Under the pieces are notes generated by a model. It made no database searches. It had not been told where the DNA came from and saw only the letters and a list, made by a program, of their open reading frames with translations. Both the position numbers and the translations under genes were made by a program. Positions 28,301 to 36,098 of a DNA stretch of 64,000 nucleotides are shown one piece after another (the stretch's first letter is position 1; each line of letters starts with the position of its first letter). Source of the stretch: an uncultured Alphaproteobacteria bacterium (GTDB taxonomy: Bacteria; Pseudomonadota; Alphaproteobacteria; Rhizobiales; Pleomorphomonadaceae); the NCBI GenBank assembly GCA_937900425.1, contig CALCDT010000156.1, forward strand, positions 1 to 64,000, given 5' to 3'.

Positions 28301-31300
28301 CTTCTCGACCGGGCAGCTTCGCGGCCTCACCAGCGACCAGGCGGCCCGTCTCGCCGCGACCCAACTCACCGCGCTGTCGACGACCCAGATCGGCGGCCTC
28401 TCCACCTCCGCCCTCGCCGGACTGACGACGACCACCTTCGCCGCGCTCGCCACCACCGCGCTCTCGGCGCTGTCGACGACACAGGTCCGCGCCCTGTCCG
28501 ACGACCAGTTCGACGCGCTCTCCACGACCCAGCTCGCGGCTTTCTCGACCGCCCAGATCGCTTCGATCGCCCCGGCGACGCTCGCCGGCTTCACCAGCTC
28601 GACCATCACCCGCCTCGAGACCCAGCAGGTCCGGGCACTGACCGGGACGCAGCTGCGCGCCCTTCACGACACCCAGATCGCGGCGCTGTCGGCGGCGCAG
28701 ATCGGCGCCCTCGGCACAGGCCAGATCGCCGGCCTCGGTGCCGAGGAGGTCGGGGCGATGACGACGACCCAGATCCTCGGCCTCACCGAGACCCAGATTG
28801 GTGCGCTGTCGGCGTCGGGCCTGCGCGGTCTCACCCGCACCGACATCGGCCTGCTCGCCGCGACCCAGCTCGCCGCGCTCTCGGGCACCGCGCTCTCCGG
28901 TCTCACCGCCACGCAGATGGGGGCTTTCTCGACCCAGCAGATCGCCGGCTTCTCGGCGACCCAGGCGGCCGGCCTTTCCAGCACCACCCTCGGCGCGCTG
29001 GCCTCGACCCAGATCGCCGCCCTGACCACGACGGCGGTGGCGGCCCTGAAGACGGCGCAGATCGCCGGACTCACCGACGATTCGCTCGAGGCGCTGACGG
29101 CGGCCCAGCTCGCCGTCCTCACCGCGACCCAGATCGCGGCGGTGACGACGAGCGCGGTCGCCGGCCTCACCGCCACCCAGGTCGCGGGCCTCTCGACGAC
29201 GCAGGTCGGCGCGCTCGGCACCGCACAGGTCGGCGCGCTCAACGCGACCCAGGCCGCCGGCTTCACGACCACCCAGATCGCCGCGCTTTCGACCCGGCAG
29301 ATCGCCGCACTGCGGCCGGAGGCGGCGCCGCTGCTCGCCTCCTCGCAGGTGAACGCGATGACGGTGCCGCAATTCTCGGCGCTGACGAGTTCCGCCCTCG
29401 CCCGGCTTTCGACCACGGCGATCGCCAACCTCGACCCGGCGCTGTTCGCAACGCTCGGCGCCGGGCGGATGGCGGCGCTGGCGACGACGCAGGTGGCGAG
29501 CCTCACCACAGCACAACTCTCCGGCCTGACGACGACGCAGGTGTCGGGCCTCGGCTCCTCGGGTGTCGCCGCCCTCGGCGCCACCGGCGTCGCCGCCCTC
29601 GACGAACGCCAGTTCGGGGCGCTCACCGCGGCCGGCGCCGCAGGCCTCTCCGCCGACGTGCTGTCCGGCCTTTCCGCCGAACGCTGGTCCGCCCTCACCG
29701 CGACCCAGATCGGCGGCCTCGCGCCGACCGCCCTCGCCGCGCTCGACCCGGCGATGATCGCCGCCCTCGGCACCCGGCAGATCGCCGGACTGACGTCGAC
29801 GCAGTTCGGCACCCTCGCCCCCGCCCAGATCGGCGCGCTCGGGACCACCGCCGTCGACGCCCTCACCGCGACCGCCCTGTCGGGCATGACGGCGACCGGC
29901 CTTTCCGCGATGTCGACGACGCAGATCGCCGTGCTCGATCCCTCGCAGATCGCCGCGATCTCGACCGAGGCGATCGCCGGCGGCGGGGCGACGCTGCTGA
30001 CCGCGCTCACCGACACCCAGTTCGCCGCCCTCACCTCGCGCCAGATCGGCGGGCTGACGGGGAGCGAGATCGAGGCGCTGCCGGCCTCGCGCGTCGCCGC
30101 CCTGACCACGACCCAGGTGCGCGGCCTGACCGCGACCGGGCTTTCCGCCTTCAGCGCCGACCAGTTCGCCGCCCTCGGCACGCGCCAGGTCGCGGCGCTG
30201 TCGACCGGCGCCGTCTCCGGCCTCACCGCGACCGCGATCAAGGGGCTCGCGGCGACCCAGATCGAGGCGCTGTCGACCAGCCAGTTCTCCGCCATCGCGC
30301 CCGCGGCCGTCGCCGGGCTCGACGCCGCCGACCTCGCCGCCCTGTCGACGGCGCAATGGGCGGGCCTCACCGGCGTCCAGGCCGACGCGCTGACCTCGAC
30401 CCAGATCGGCGCGATCGCCACCACCCAGCTCTCCGCCTTCACCACCTCGGCGATGGCCGGCCTTTCGGCAGGCGCGGCCGGGGCACTGTCCTCCGCCCAG
30501 ATCGCCGCGTTGTCGACGACGCAGGTCGCGACCCTCTCGACCACCGCGATCACCGGCCTCGACGCCGCCCAAGTCGCGGCACTCGCGACGACCCAGGTCG
30601 CCGCGCTCACCGCCACCCAGGTCGCCTTCCTGTCGGCGACGACGGTGTCCGCGCTCGCGCAGAGCGACATCGACCGGCTGACCTCGACCCAGTTCGCCGC
30701 CCTCGCCTACGGCGCCATCGGCGCCTTCACCGGCACCCAGCTCGCGGCGCTGACGACGACCCGGCTCGGCCAGATCCCGGCGGCGGCGATGATCGGCCTC
30801 AAGTCGACCCAGGTCGCACAGCTCGCCGCCACCCAGATCGCGGCGCTGACGACATCCCAGATCGCCGGAATGAGCGTGGCAGGCTTCGGCGGCTTCACGG
30901 CGACCGGCGTCGCCGCCCTGACCCAGACCCAGGTCTCCGCGCTGTCGTCGACGGCGATCGGCTCGCTCACCTCCGCCGCCGTCGCCGGGCTGACGACGAC
31001 CCGGCTCGCCTCGCTGTCGGCCGAGCAGTTCGCCGGCCTCGCGGCGACCGGCGTCTCCGGCCTGACCGAAACGCAGGTCGCGGGTCTGACCTCGACGCAG
31101 ATCGGCCTGCTCTCGGCGAGCGCCGCGGCCGGCCTCTCCTCGGCGCAGATCGCGGCGCTGAGCGCGACGCAGTTCTCCGCCCTGTCGGCGAGCGCCATCG
31201 GCGGGCTGTCGGCGGCGACCGTCGCCTCCTTCTCGGCGGCGCAGATCGACGCCATGAGCCTCGAGCAGATCGCCGGGCTTTCGGCCGACCAGATCGGATC

Positions 31301-31778
31301 GCTGTCGACCGAAGCCCTCGCCGGCCTGTCGGCGGGCGACATCGCCGCCATGACCGGCACCCAGCTCGCCGGCCTCGTGCGCATGCAGCTGCGCAGCCTG
31401 TCGGCCGCCCAGATGGCGGCCCTGACCCAGACCCAGATCGCCGCCCTGACTCCGACCCAGATCTCCAACCTGACGACCACCGAGATGAGCGGCCTCGCGG
31501 CGACCCAGTTCGCGGCGCTGACGTCCTCGCAGATCGCGGCACTGACGGTGACGCAGCTCAACGGCCTCACGCAGACCCAGATCGGTTCGCTCGGCGACCG
31601 CCAGCTCGCAGGCCTCACCACCACCCAGATCCCCGGCCTCGGCCTCGACGCGATCTCGTGGCTGACGCCGCGGATGATCGAGGCGCTCGACGCCGCCCAG
31701 ATCTCCGCCTTCTCCGACTATCAGATCGCCAGCATGACCGACGAACAGGTCGCGGCGATGCAGGTCGCAGTCAGCTGA
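25344..31778 (+). CDS. Giant octapeptide-repeat protein, Ser/Thr- and Gln-rich
   Basis: A 2144-residue protein of unknown function. From about residue 115 to the end it consists of about 250 tandem eight-residue units of the form [IV]-x-[AG]-[LF]-[ST]-[ST]-[TA]-Q, e.g. IAALSTTQ and IGALTSTQ. The phase is nearly unbroken for 2000 residues. Each unit has an S/T-x-x-Q capping-box pattern followed by hydrophobic residues, which fits a regular solenoid of short helices or turns (inference). Few charged residues and no cysteines occur in the repeats. There is no clear Sec signal. The first 44 residues from GTG 25344 have non-coding-like composition, so GTG 25476 is a possible true start. A GT41 glycosyltransferase follows 163 bp downstream, and the abundant Ser/Thr make this protein its obvious candidate substrate. 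Confidence 0.85.
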   Translation: MSGAHLPENPARDAGVRLRASGWHRRCSRRLATSLAQPHPAHARVTTLSAISSGTTYVAASAATVSDAPAAGETATAFTVEDGEAAAGGSTTFSPLLISLDGLSITSSDPAAATLTTTQIKAMTTTAIAALGLEEIAAFSSSQIAALSAVQVKALTTEQIGVLSTSQIAGFGSSAIAAFTSDQFAAFSAENVAALTPAQLRGFTQTRITGLTEAQFSALRPAQIGALSTTQVRSIATAQVAALSLDQIAALSATQIGALTSTQVRAVSAETIAALTTTQIRGLSAGGVATLNAEQFGALSVTQFAALTASQVKGLSTTSIAALDESRIAVLATTQIAVLSDRQVAALGATGLAALATEQFRAIAPLALARLPTTQIAALGTTQIAALSLPQVRGLEATTLDRLSTTQIAALDTGAVASLSTRALAGLRSDQVSALSQGQFAQLSSAQIASLSTASLAGLTPTQIAALTTTQLRGLTGSDFAALETTQIAALGTEQIAALGPMQLRGFTETGLATLVGDRLAALTATALTGLTAQQFRSLTTGQLTDLTTTQLRALPVGAIINLSAEKTRALSTEQVAALTVTQVAALNVTTVSAFSTEQIAALGSAQIRALTTSALSALSQDQIGMIGAEALATINSTSLAALSATQVNALSVTAFASLSTRQFAGLSPGAIGELDAAHVAALTSTQLAGLTSQQLRAIGTADLAGLSTDQIAALTATGLGALTTTQVGALAPEQVAALSTTQIRGFGAAAIAALTLDQLAVLDTAQIAALTTTQARGLGATSLTALTPTQFEALATTQIAALSGSAVAGLSETQVSGLSTTQFAALGTAAITALTTTQVAVLSTAQISALSAAQARALGGASIEALSAAQFGALGTTQLAALVGTQARSLTTAQIQGLEGERLTALTGTALAALADTQVAALSLTQIETLKTGQISALSTTGLPGLSATIVAALDGTRLAALTAAQVGSLASTQLAALSTGQMAGFSTGQLRGLTSDQAARLAATQLTALSTTQIGGLSTSALAGLTTTTFAALATTALSALSTTQVRALSDDQFDALSTTQLAAFSTAQIASIAPATLAGFTSSTITRLETQQVRALTGTQLRALHDTQIAALSAAQIGALGTGQIAGLGAEEVGAMTTTQILGLTETQIGALSASGLRGLTRTDIGLLAATQLAALSGTALSGLTATQMGAFSTQQIAGFSATQAAGLSSTTLGALASTQIAALTTTAVAALKTAQIAGLTDDSLEALTAAQLAVLTATQIAAVTTSAVAGLTATQVAGLSTTQVGALGTAQVGALNATQAAGFTTTQIAALSTRQIAALRPEAAPLLASSQVNAMTVPQFSALTSSALARLSTTAIANLDPALFATLGAGRMAALATTQVASLTTAQLSGLTTTQVSGLGSSGVAALGATGVAALDERQFGALTAAGAAGLSADVLSGLSAERWSALTATQIGGLAPTALAALDPAMIAALGTRQIAGLTSTQFGTLAPAQIGALGTTAVDALTATALSGMTATGLSAMSTTQIAVLDPSQIAAISTEAIAGGGATLLTALTDTQFAALTSRQIGGLTGSEIEALPASRVAALTTTQVRGLTATGLSAFSADQFAALGTRQVAALSTGAVSGLTATAIKGLAATQIEALSTSQFSAIAPAAVAGLDAADLAALSTAQWAGLTGVQADALTSTQIGAIATTQLSAFTTSAMAGLSAGAAGALSSAQIAALSTTQVATLSTTAITGLDAAQVAALATTQVAALTATQVAFLSATTVSALAQSDIDRLTSTQFAALAYGAIGAFTGTQLAALTTTRLGQIPAAAMIGLKSTQVAQLAATQIAALTTSQIAGMSVAGFGGFTATGVAALTQTQVSALSSTAIGSLTSAAVAGLTTTRLASLSAEQFAGLAATGVSGLTETQVAGLTSTQIGLLSASAAAGLSSAQIAALSATQFSALSASAIGGLSAATVASFSAAQIDAMSLEQIAGLSADQIGSLSTEALAGLSAGDIAAMTGTQLAGLVRMQLRSLSAAQMAALTQTQIAALTPTQISNLTTTEMSGLAATQFAALTSSQIAALTVTQLNGLTQTQIGSLGDRQLAGLTTTQIPGLGLDAISWLTPRMIEALDAAQISAFSDYQIASMTDEQVAAMQVAVS
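25690..31765 (+). repeat. About 250 tandem degenerate 24-bp repeats encoding octapeptides
   Basis: The DNA of the repeat protein is a tandem array with a 24-bp period, e.g. ACGACGCAGATCGCGGCGCT-type units, diverged at most third positions while the octapeptide phase is kept. Conservation of the peptide but not of the DNA means selection on the protein over a long time, not recent expansion. The low complexity leaves several very long open frames on both strands over the same stretch. Those frames have Arg- or Ala-rich composition and are not genes. Confidence 0.9.
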
Positions 31779-31789
31779 GAGCGTCGGCC

Positions 31790-31814
31790 GCCCCCGTGAG
31801 CGGACCACGGGGGC
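31790..31814 (+). terminator. GC-rich hairpin after the octad-repeat gene
   Basis: The inverted repeat GCCCCCGT (31790-31797) and ACGGGGGC (31807-31814) has a 9-nt loop and lies 12 bp after the stop of the giant gene. No T-run follows, so termination would be partial at best. It lies before the GT41 gene, which could still be reached by read-through. Confidence 0.4.
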
Positions 31815-31941
31815 GGGAACGGCCGCCGGTGTGGACCGACGGGTCGCCGTCGCGGTCAAACCGCTTGCACCGCGGCGGCGGCGGCGGCAGCGTCGGTGCG
31901 GGACGAATCGTGCTTCTAAGACAGGCGGCGAGCGAGGCGAC

Positions 31942-33918
31942 ATGGCGGGGCAGACGGCCGAGGGCGGGCTCGGCATCTTCGAACTGATCCGGGCCGCCGA
32001 GACGCTGAAGGCGAGCGGCGAGCACGCCGCCGCCGAGATGCTCTATGCCGGCTGGGTCCGCGGCAATCCGGACGATCCGCTGCTCTACGCCGTGCTGTTC
32101 AACGAGGCGGTGCTGCTGTCGGAGAGCGGCAAGCTGACGGCGGCGCGCGAATGCCTCGAGCGCACGCTGGCACTCAAGCCCGACTTCCTGCCGGCCCGCA
32201 TCAACCTCGGCCGCACGCTCGAACAGCTCGGCGACGTCGGCGCCGCGGTGCTGGCCTGGTCGGAGGTGCTGACGCGTACGGCCGCGGTCAACGGCTCGGC
32301 GATCACCTGCAAGACCACCGCGCTCAACCAGATCGCCCGCAGCCTCGAGAACGCCGGCCAGGACGCCCCGGCCGAGGACATGCTGCGCCAGAGCCTCGAG
32401 CTCGACCCGCGCCAGCGGGAGGTCGTGCAGCACCTCGTCGCCCTGCGCCAGCGCCAGTGCGAATGGCCGGTGACCCAGCCGTTCGACCGGGTCGAACGCC
32501 GGCTGCTGGTCGAGGCGATGTCGCCACTGTCCGCCGCCGCCTACAGCGACGATCCGCTGTGGCAGCTCGGCCTCGCCCACGACTACGCGGTGAAGGACGT
32601 CGGCCTGCCGGCGGCGCCGATGACGTCCTGGCCGCGGGCGATGGCGGGCGGCGGGCCGCTCAGGATCGGCTATCTCTCCTCCGACCTGCGCGAGCACGCC
32701 GTCGGCCACCTGATGGCCGAGGTCTTCGCCCTGCACGACCGCGCCGCCGTCGAGGTCCACGCCTACTATTGCGGCCCGCGGTCGGGCGATCCGATGCACG
32801 CGGCCTACCGCGCCGACGCCGACCGCTGGACCGACGTCTCCGGCCTCGACGACGACGCCGCGGCCAGGGCGATCGCCGCCGACGGCGTCCAGATCCTGGT
32901 CGACGTCAACGGCTACACCCGCGACGGCCGCACCCGGCTCGTCGCCCGGCGCCCGGCGCCGGTGATCGTCAACTGGCTCGGCTTCCCCGGCACCATGGCG
33001 AGCCCCCATCACCACTACATCGTCGCCGACGAGATCATCATTCCGCCGGACCACGAACGCTTCTATACCGAGGCGGTGGTGCGCCTCGCCTGCTACCAGC
33101 CGAACAACCGCCGCCGGATCGTCGCCGACCGGACCTGGACCCGGGCCGAGCTGGGCCTGCCCGACGAGGGCACGGTGTTCTGCTGCTTCAACGGCAGCCA
33201 CAAGATCACCGCCTTCACCTTCGACCGCTGGCTCGCCATCCTGCGCCGGGTGCCCGGCAGCGTGCTGTGGCTGCTCGGCGGCGGCGAGGAGACCGACGGG
33301 CGGCTGCGCGGCCGGGCCGAGGCGGCGGGGATCGCCCCGGACCGGCTGGTCTTCGCCGGCAAGATGAGCAATCCCGAGCATCTGTCGCGCTACGCCGCCG
33401 CCGACCTCTTCCTCGACACGACGCCCTACGGCGCCCACACCACCGCCTCAGACGCGCTGTGGACGGGCGTGCCGGTGCTGACCTGGCCGGGTCGCTGCTT
33501 CGCCTCGCGGGTCTGCGCCTCGCTGGTCACCGCGGCGGGGATCGGCGACCTCGTCTGCCGGTCGGCCGAGGACTATGTGGAACGCGCCGTCCGCCTCGGC
33601 GGGGACCGCGCCGCCCTCGCCGATCTCAAGGCCCGGCTGGCGGCGGGGCGCGACGGCTGCACCCTGTTCGACACGCCCGGCCTCGTCCGCGGCCTCGAGG
33701 CGGCGTACCGCCGAATGTGGGACGCATGCATGTCCGGCACCCTGCCGCGGCCCGATCTCACCGGCCTCGACGTGATCCACGACCTCGGCTGCGCCATCGA
33801 CCACGAGGCGGAGGAGCGGCAGGCCCGCGCCGGCTGGTCCACCGACTGGCGCGAACGCCTCGCCGCCCGCGACCTCGCCCGCCCGGTCCCCCCGCGCCTG
33901 TTCGGCCTTGCGGGCTGA
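31942..33918 (+). CDS. GT41 glycosyltransferase (O-GlcNAc-transferase/SPINDLY-like) with TPR domain
   Basis: A 658-residue cytoplasmic enzyme. Residues 1-210 are TPR-like helical repeats (e.g. ALKPDFLPARINLGRTLEQL). The rest is the GT41 catalytic domain: YLSSDLREHAVGHLMAEV (counterpart of the catalytic-His region of OGT), VNWLGFPGTM, CFNGSHKITAFTFDRW (the conserved Lys-Ile donor-binding region), VPGSVLWLL, and FLDTTPYGAHTTASDALWTG with VLTWPG. All active-site regions of the family look intact, so transfer of a sugar (GlcNAc, fucose or glucose are known in the family) to Ser/Thr of proteins is expected. ATG 31942 follows a GAGGCGA site. Its position next to the Ser/Thr-rich octad-repeat protein suggests a dedicated enzyme-substrate pair. 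Confidence 0.88.
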   Translation: MAGQTAEGGLGIFELIRAAETLKASGEHAAAEMLYAGWVRGNPDDPLLYAVLFNEAVLLSESGKLTAARECLERTLALKPDFLPARINLGRTLEQLGDVGAAVLAWSEVLTRTAAVNGSAITCKTTALNQIARSLENAGQDAPAEDMLRQSLELDPRQREVVQHLVALRQRQCEWPVTQPFDRVERRLLVEAMSPLSAAAYSDDPLWQLGLAHDYAVKDVGLPAAPMTSWPRAMAGGGPLRIGYLSSDLREHAVGHLMAEVFALHDRAAVEVHAYYCGPRSGDPMHAAYRADADRWTDVSGLDDDAAARAIAADGVQILVDVNGYTRDGRTRLVARRPAPVIVNWLGFPGTMASPHHHYIVADEIIIPPDHERFYTEAVVRLACYQPNNRRRIVADRTWTRAELGLPDEGTVFCCFNGSHKITAFTFDRWLAILRRVPGSVLWLLGGGEETDGRLRGRAEAAGIAPDRLVFAGKMSNPEHLSRYAAADLFLDTTPYGAHTTASDALWTGVPVLTWPGRCFASRVCASLVTAAGIGDLVCRSAEDYVERAVRLGGDRAALADLKARLAAGRDGCTLFDTPGLVRGLEAAYRRMWDACMSGTLPRPDLTGLDVIHDLGCAIDHEAEERQARAGWSTDWRERLAARDLARPVPPRLFGLAG

Positions 33919-34220
33919 ACGGGGCGACGGAGCCGGCGACCGTCGGTGCCGGGCATCGGCGTCAGGATCCGGCCGCGCAACAGCAAGGCGGCGGTGAGGC
34001 CCGCGCGGGCGCGGGGGCCGACGGCGAGCGACCTCGACAGCGGCCGCCAGTCGAGCGTGCCGGCCGTCCCCGGACGGATCTGGTCGAGCGCGCCGCGGTC
34101 GACGATCGGCAGGGCCGTGCTCGGGGCGGTGAGGAAGGAGCCTCTCTCGGCGACCGCCGCGACTTCGGCGTCCGCCTCAGGGCGCTGTTCCGACCCAACC
34201 CGGAGAGGTCGCCGGCGCAC
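33919..34220 (-). other. Possible gene remnant or small downstream reading frame of siderophore system 1
   Basis: Between the GT41 stop and the ABC ATPase stop, one minus-strand frame reads as plausible protein (e.g. AEVAAVAERGSFLTAP and DWRPLSRSLAVGP), while its continuation into the GT41 gene is a shadow. It has no clear start; an ATG at 34220 would overlap the ATPase gene by 44 bp. Its position at the end of a siderophore transport operon would fit a remnant of a siderophore-iron reductase or similar gene, but I see no diagnostic motif such as the cysteine cluster of FhuF. Treat it as unresolved. Confidence 0.2.
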
Positions 34221-35061
34221 CGCTGCCCGTCGGCTGCGGGTCGACGGATCGCCCGTCCGCCGCTTCGGCGATCCGGCGGCGGCCGATCGGCAGCATCATC
34301 GGGCGAGCGGACACCGGGTCGGTGACGACGCGGCTCTCGAGGCCGAAGACCGCCCGGACGTTGCCTTCCGTCAGCACCTCGTCCGGCCGGCCGCGGACGT
34401 GGAGCCTGCCCCCGGCCATGGCGACGAGGTGGTCGGCATAGCGCGCCGCGAGGTTGAGGTCGTGGAGCACCATGACGACGGTGGTGCCGCGGGTCTCGTT
34501 GAGATCGGTCAGAAGGTCCAGCACCTCGATCTGGTGGGCGATGTCGAGGAAGGTGGTCGGCTCGTCGAGCAGCAGGATGCCGGTCTCCTGCGCCAGCGCC
34601 ATCGCGATCCAGACCCGCTGGCGCTGGCCGCCGGAAAGTTCGTCGACCGGCCGTTCCGCCAGATCCGTGGTCCGCGTCGCCGTCAGCGCAGCGGCGACGG
34701 CCTCGTCGTCGCGCCGGGTCCAGCGCGAGAACAGACCCTGGTGGGGATGGCGGCCGCGGCTGACGAGATCGGCGACCGTGATGCCCTCCGGCGCGATCGG
34801 CGCCTGCGGCAGCAACCCCATCACCCGGGCGAGATCGCGCGAGGGCATGTGGTGGATGGCCTTGCCGTCGAGCAGCACCTCGCCGCGGCGCGGGGCGATC
34901 AGCCGGGACATCGCCCTGAGCAGCGTGGACTTGCCGCAGGCGTTGGCGCCGACGATGGCCGTGACTTCACCGGTCGGAACGACGAGGTCGAGCCCGGAGA
35001 GCACGTCGGTGTCGCCGTAGCCGGCGCAAAGCCCGGTGACGGTGAGGGAATGGCGGGTCAT
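34177..35061 (-). CDS. Iron-siderophore ABC transporter, ATP-binding protein (FecE/FepC-like)
   Basis: The 294-residue ATPase powers ferric-siderophore import. Walker A is GANACGKST, the Q-loop region is LLPQAP, the signature is LSGGQRQR, Walker B is ILLLDEPTTFLD, and the H-loop is VLHDLN. These, with overall similarity to FepC/FhuC (DRLIA-type loop, LFSRWTRRDD), identify the FecE family. The C-terminus carries about 40 extra Pro/Gly/Thr-rich residues that are not typical. Walker A has Ala-Cys instead of the usual Gly-Ser/Ala pair, which is tolerated in the family. It is the last gene of the operon and overlaps the upstream permease by 4 bp. Confidence 0.92.
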   Translation of the reverse strand: MTRHSLTVTGLCAGYGDTDVLSGLDLVVPTGEVTAIVGANACGKSTLLRAMSRLIAPRRGEVLLDGKAIHHMPSRDLARVMGLLPQAPIAPEGITVADLVSRGRHPHQGLFSRWTRRDDEAVAAALTATRTTDLAERPVDELSGGQRQRVWIAMALAQETGILLLDEPTTFLDIAHQIEVLDLLTDLNETRGTTVVMVLHDLNLAARYADHLVAMAGGRLHVRGRPDEVLTEGNVRAVFGLESRVVTDPVSARPMMLPIGRRRIAEAADGRSVDPQPTGSGAPATSPGWVGTAP

Positions 35062-36098
35062 AGCGAAGTCCCGGACCGGTTGACGCGGACGATCAGGTAG
35101 ATGAGGTAGGGCGCGCCGAGCGCGCCGGTGACGACGCCGACGGGGTAGCGGCCGGGCAGCAGGAACTGGCCGGCATAGTCGCCGACGAGCACCAGGACGG
35201 CGCCGACCAGCGCCGCCGGAAACAGCGGCGAGCCGTCGTTGGCGAAGACGCGCGCGGCGATCGGGCCGGACAGGAAGGCGACGAAGGAGATCGGGCCGCA
35301 GACGGCCGTCGCCGTCGCGATCAGGCCGACGGCGGCGACGAGGAGCAGGACGCGGGTTGCGCCGACCGGAACACCGAGGGCGGCGGCGGTGTCGTCGCCG
35401 AGGCGCAGCACGTCGAGGTCGCGGGCCCGGGCGGCGATCATGCCGCCGAAGGCGACAAGCGAGAGCAGCAGCGGCAGGGCGTCGGCGAGCCGGGCGCCGT
35501 TGACGCTGCCGGTCAGCCAGCGCATCGCCTCCTGCAGCGTCCAGGCCGGCGCCTGCGACAGGACGTAGGCGATGACGCTCTCCATCATCGCCGAGACGCC
35601 GATGCCGACGAGGATGAGCCGGGTCCCGGCGACGCCGTTGCGGAAGGAGAGGCCGTAGATCAGCACGGCCACCGCGAGGGCGGCGACGATGGCGACGACG
35701 GCGACGATCGGCCCGCTCAGCGACAGCACAACGATCGCGATGACCGCCGCCGCGCTCGCCCCCCAGCTGATACCGATGATGTCGGGGCTGGCCAGCGGAT
35801 TGCGCAGCATGATCTGGAAGACGACACCCCCGAGCCCGAAGCTCGCTCCCGCGAGCACCGAGAGCAGCGCCCGCGGCAGCCGCAACTCGCCCACCGTGAA
35901 GCCCGCCCCCGGCACCGGTTCGCCGAAAAGCACACGCAGGACCTCGCCCGGCGGCGTGTAGGACTGGCCGAGCGACAGCGTCAGCCAGAAGGCCGAGCCG
36001 ACGAGAGCGAGGAGCGCGAGGACGACGAGCCGGCGCCGGCGGGCGCGCCGGCCGCGCGCGCCGGCGAGGCGCTCGATCGTGGCGTCGAGCGCGCTCAC
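35058..36098 (-). CDS. Iron-siderophore ABC transporter permease (FecD/FepG-like)
   Basis: A 346-residue inner-membrane permease of the FecCD family with about ten hydrophobic segments. Landmarks are RLPRALLSVLAGASFGLGGV, NPLASPDIIGISWGA near the N-terminal third, and the cytoplasmic EAA-like loop GPISFVAFLSGPIA before the last helices. It should pair with the second permease as a heterodimer. The start is GTG at 36098, overlapping the stop of the upstream permease by 4 bp; a longer open frame exists but would run through that gene. The order binding protein, permease, permease, ATPase is standard for siderophore importers. Confidence 0.92.
   Translation of the reverse strand: MSALDATIERLAGARGRRARRRRLVVLALLALVGSAFWLTLSLGQSYTPPGEVLRVLFGEPVPGAGFTVGELRLPRALLSVLAGASFGLGGVVFQIMLRNPLASPDIIGISWGASAAAVIAIVVLSLSGPIVAVVAIVAALAVAVLIYGLSFRNGVAGTRLILVGIGVSAMMESVIAYVLSQAPAWTLQEAMRWLTGSVNGARLADALPLLLSLVAFGGMIAARARDLDVLRLGDDTAAALGVPVGATRVLLLVAAVGLIATATAVCGPISFVAFLSGPIAARVFANDGSPLFPAALVGAVLVLVGDYAGQFLLPGRYPVGVVTGALGAPYLIYLIVRVNRSGTSL

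Noticed and set aside
25690..31765. Tandem 24-bp units considered as a CRISPR-like or satellite array.
   Set aside because: There are no spacers between units, the units are diverged at third positions, and the phase follows a protein repeat.
25409..31987. Very long alternative reading frames on both strands over the octad-repeat gene (up to 2192 codons, plus and minus).
   Set aside because: They arise because 24-bp GC-rich repeats avoid stops in several frames. Their products are Arg/Pro- or Arg/Gly/Asp-rich low complexity, while the chosen frame gives a regular octapeptide with hydrophobic periodicity.
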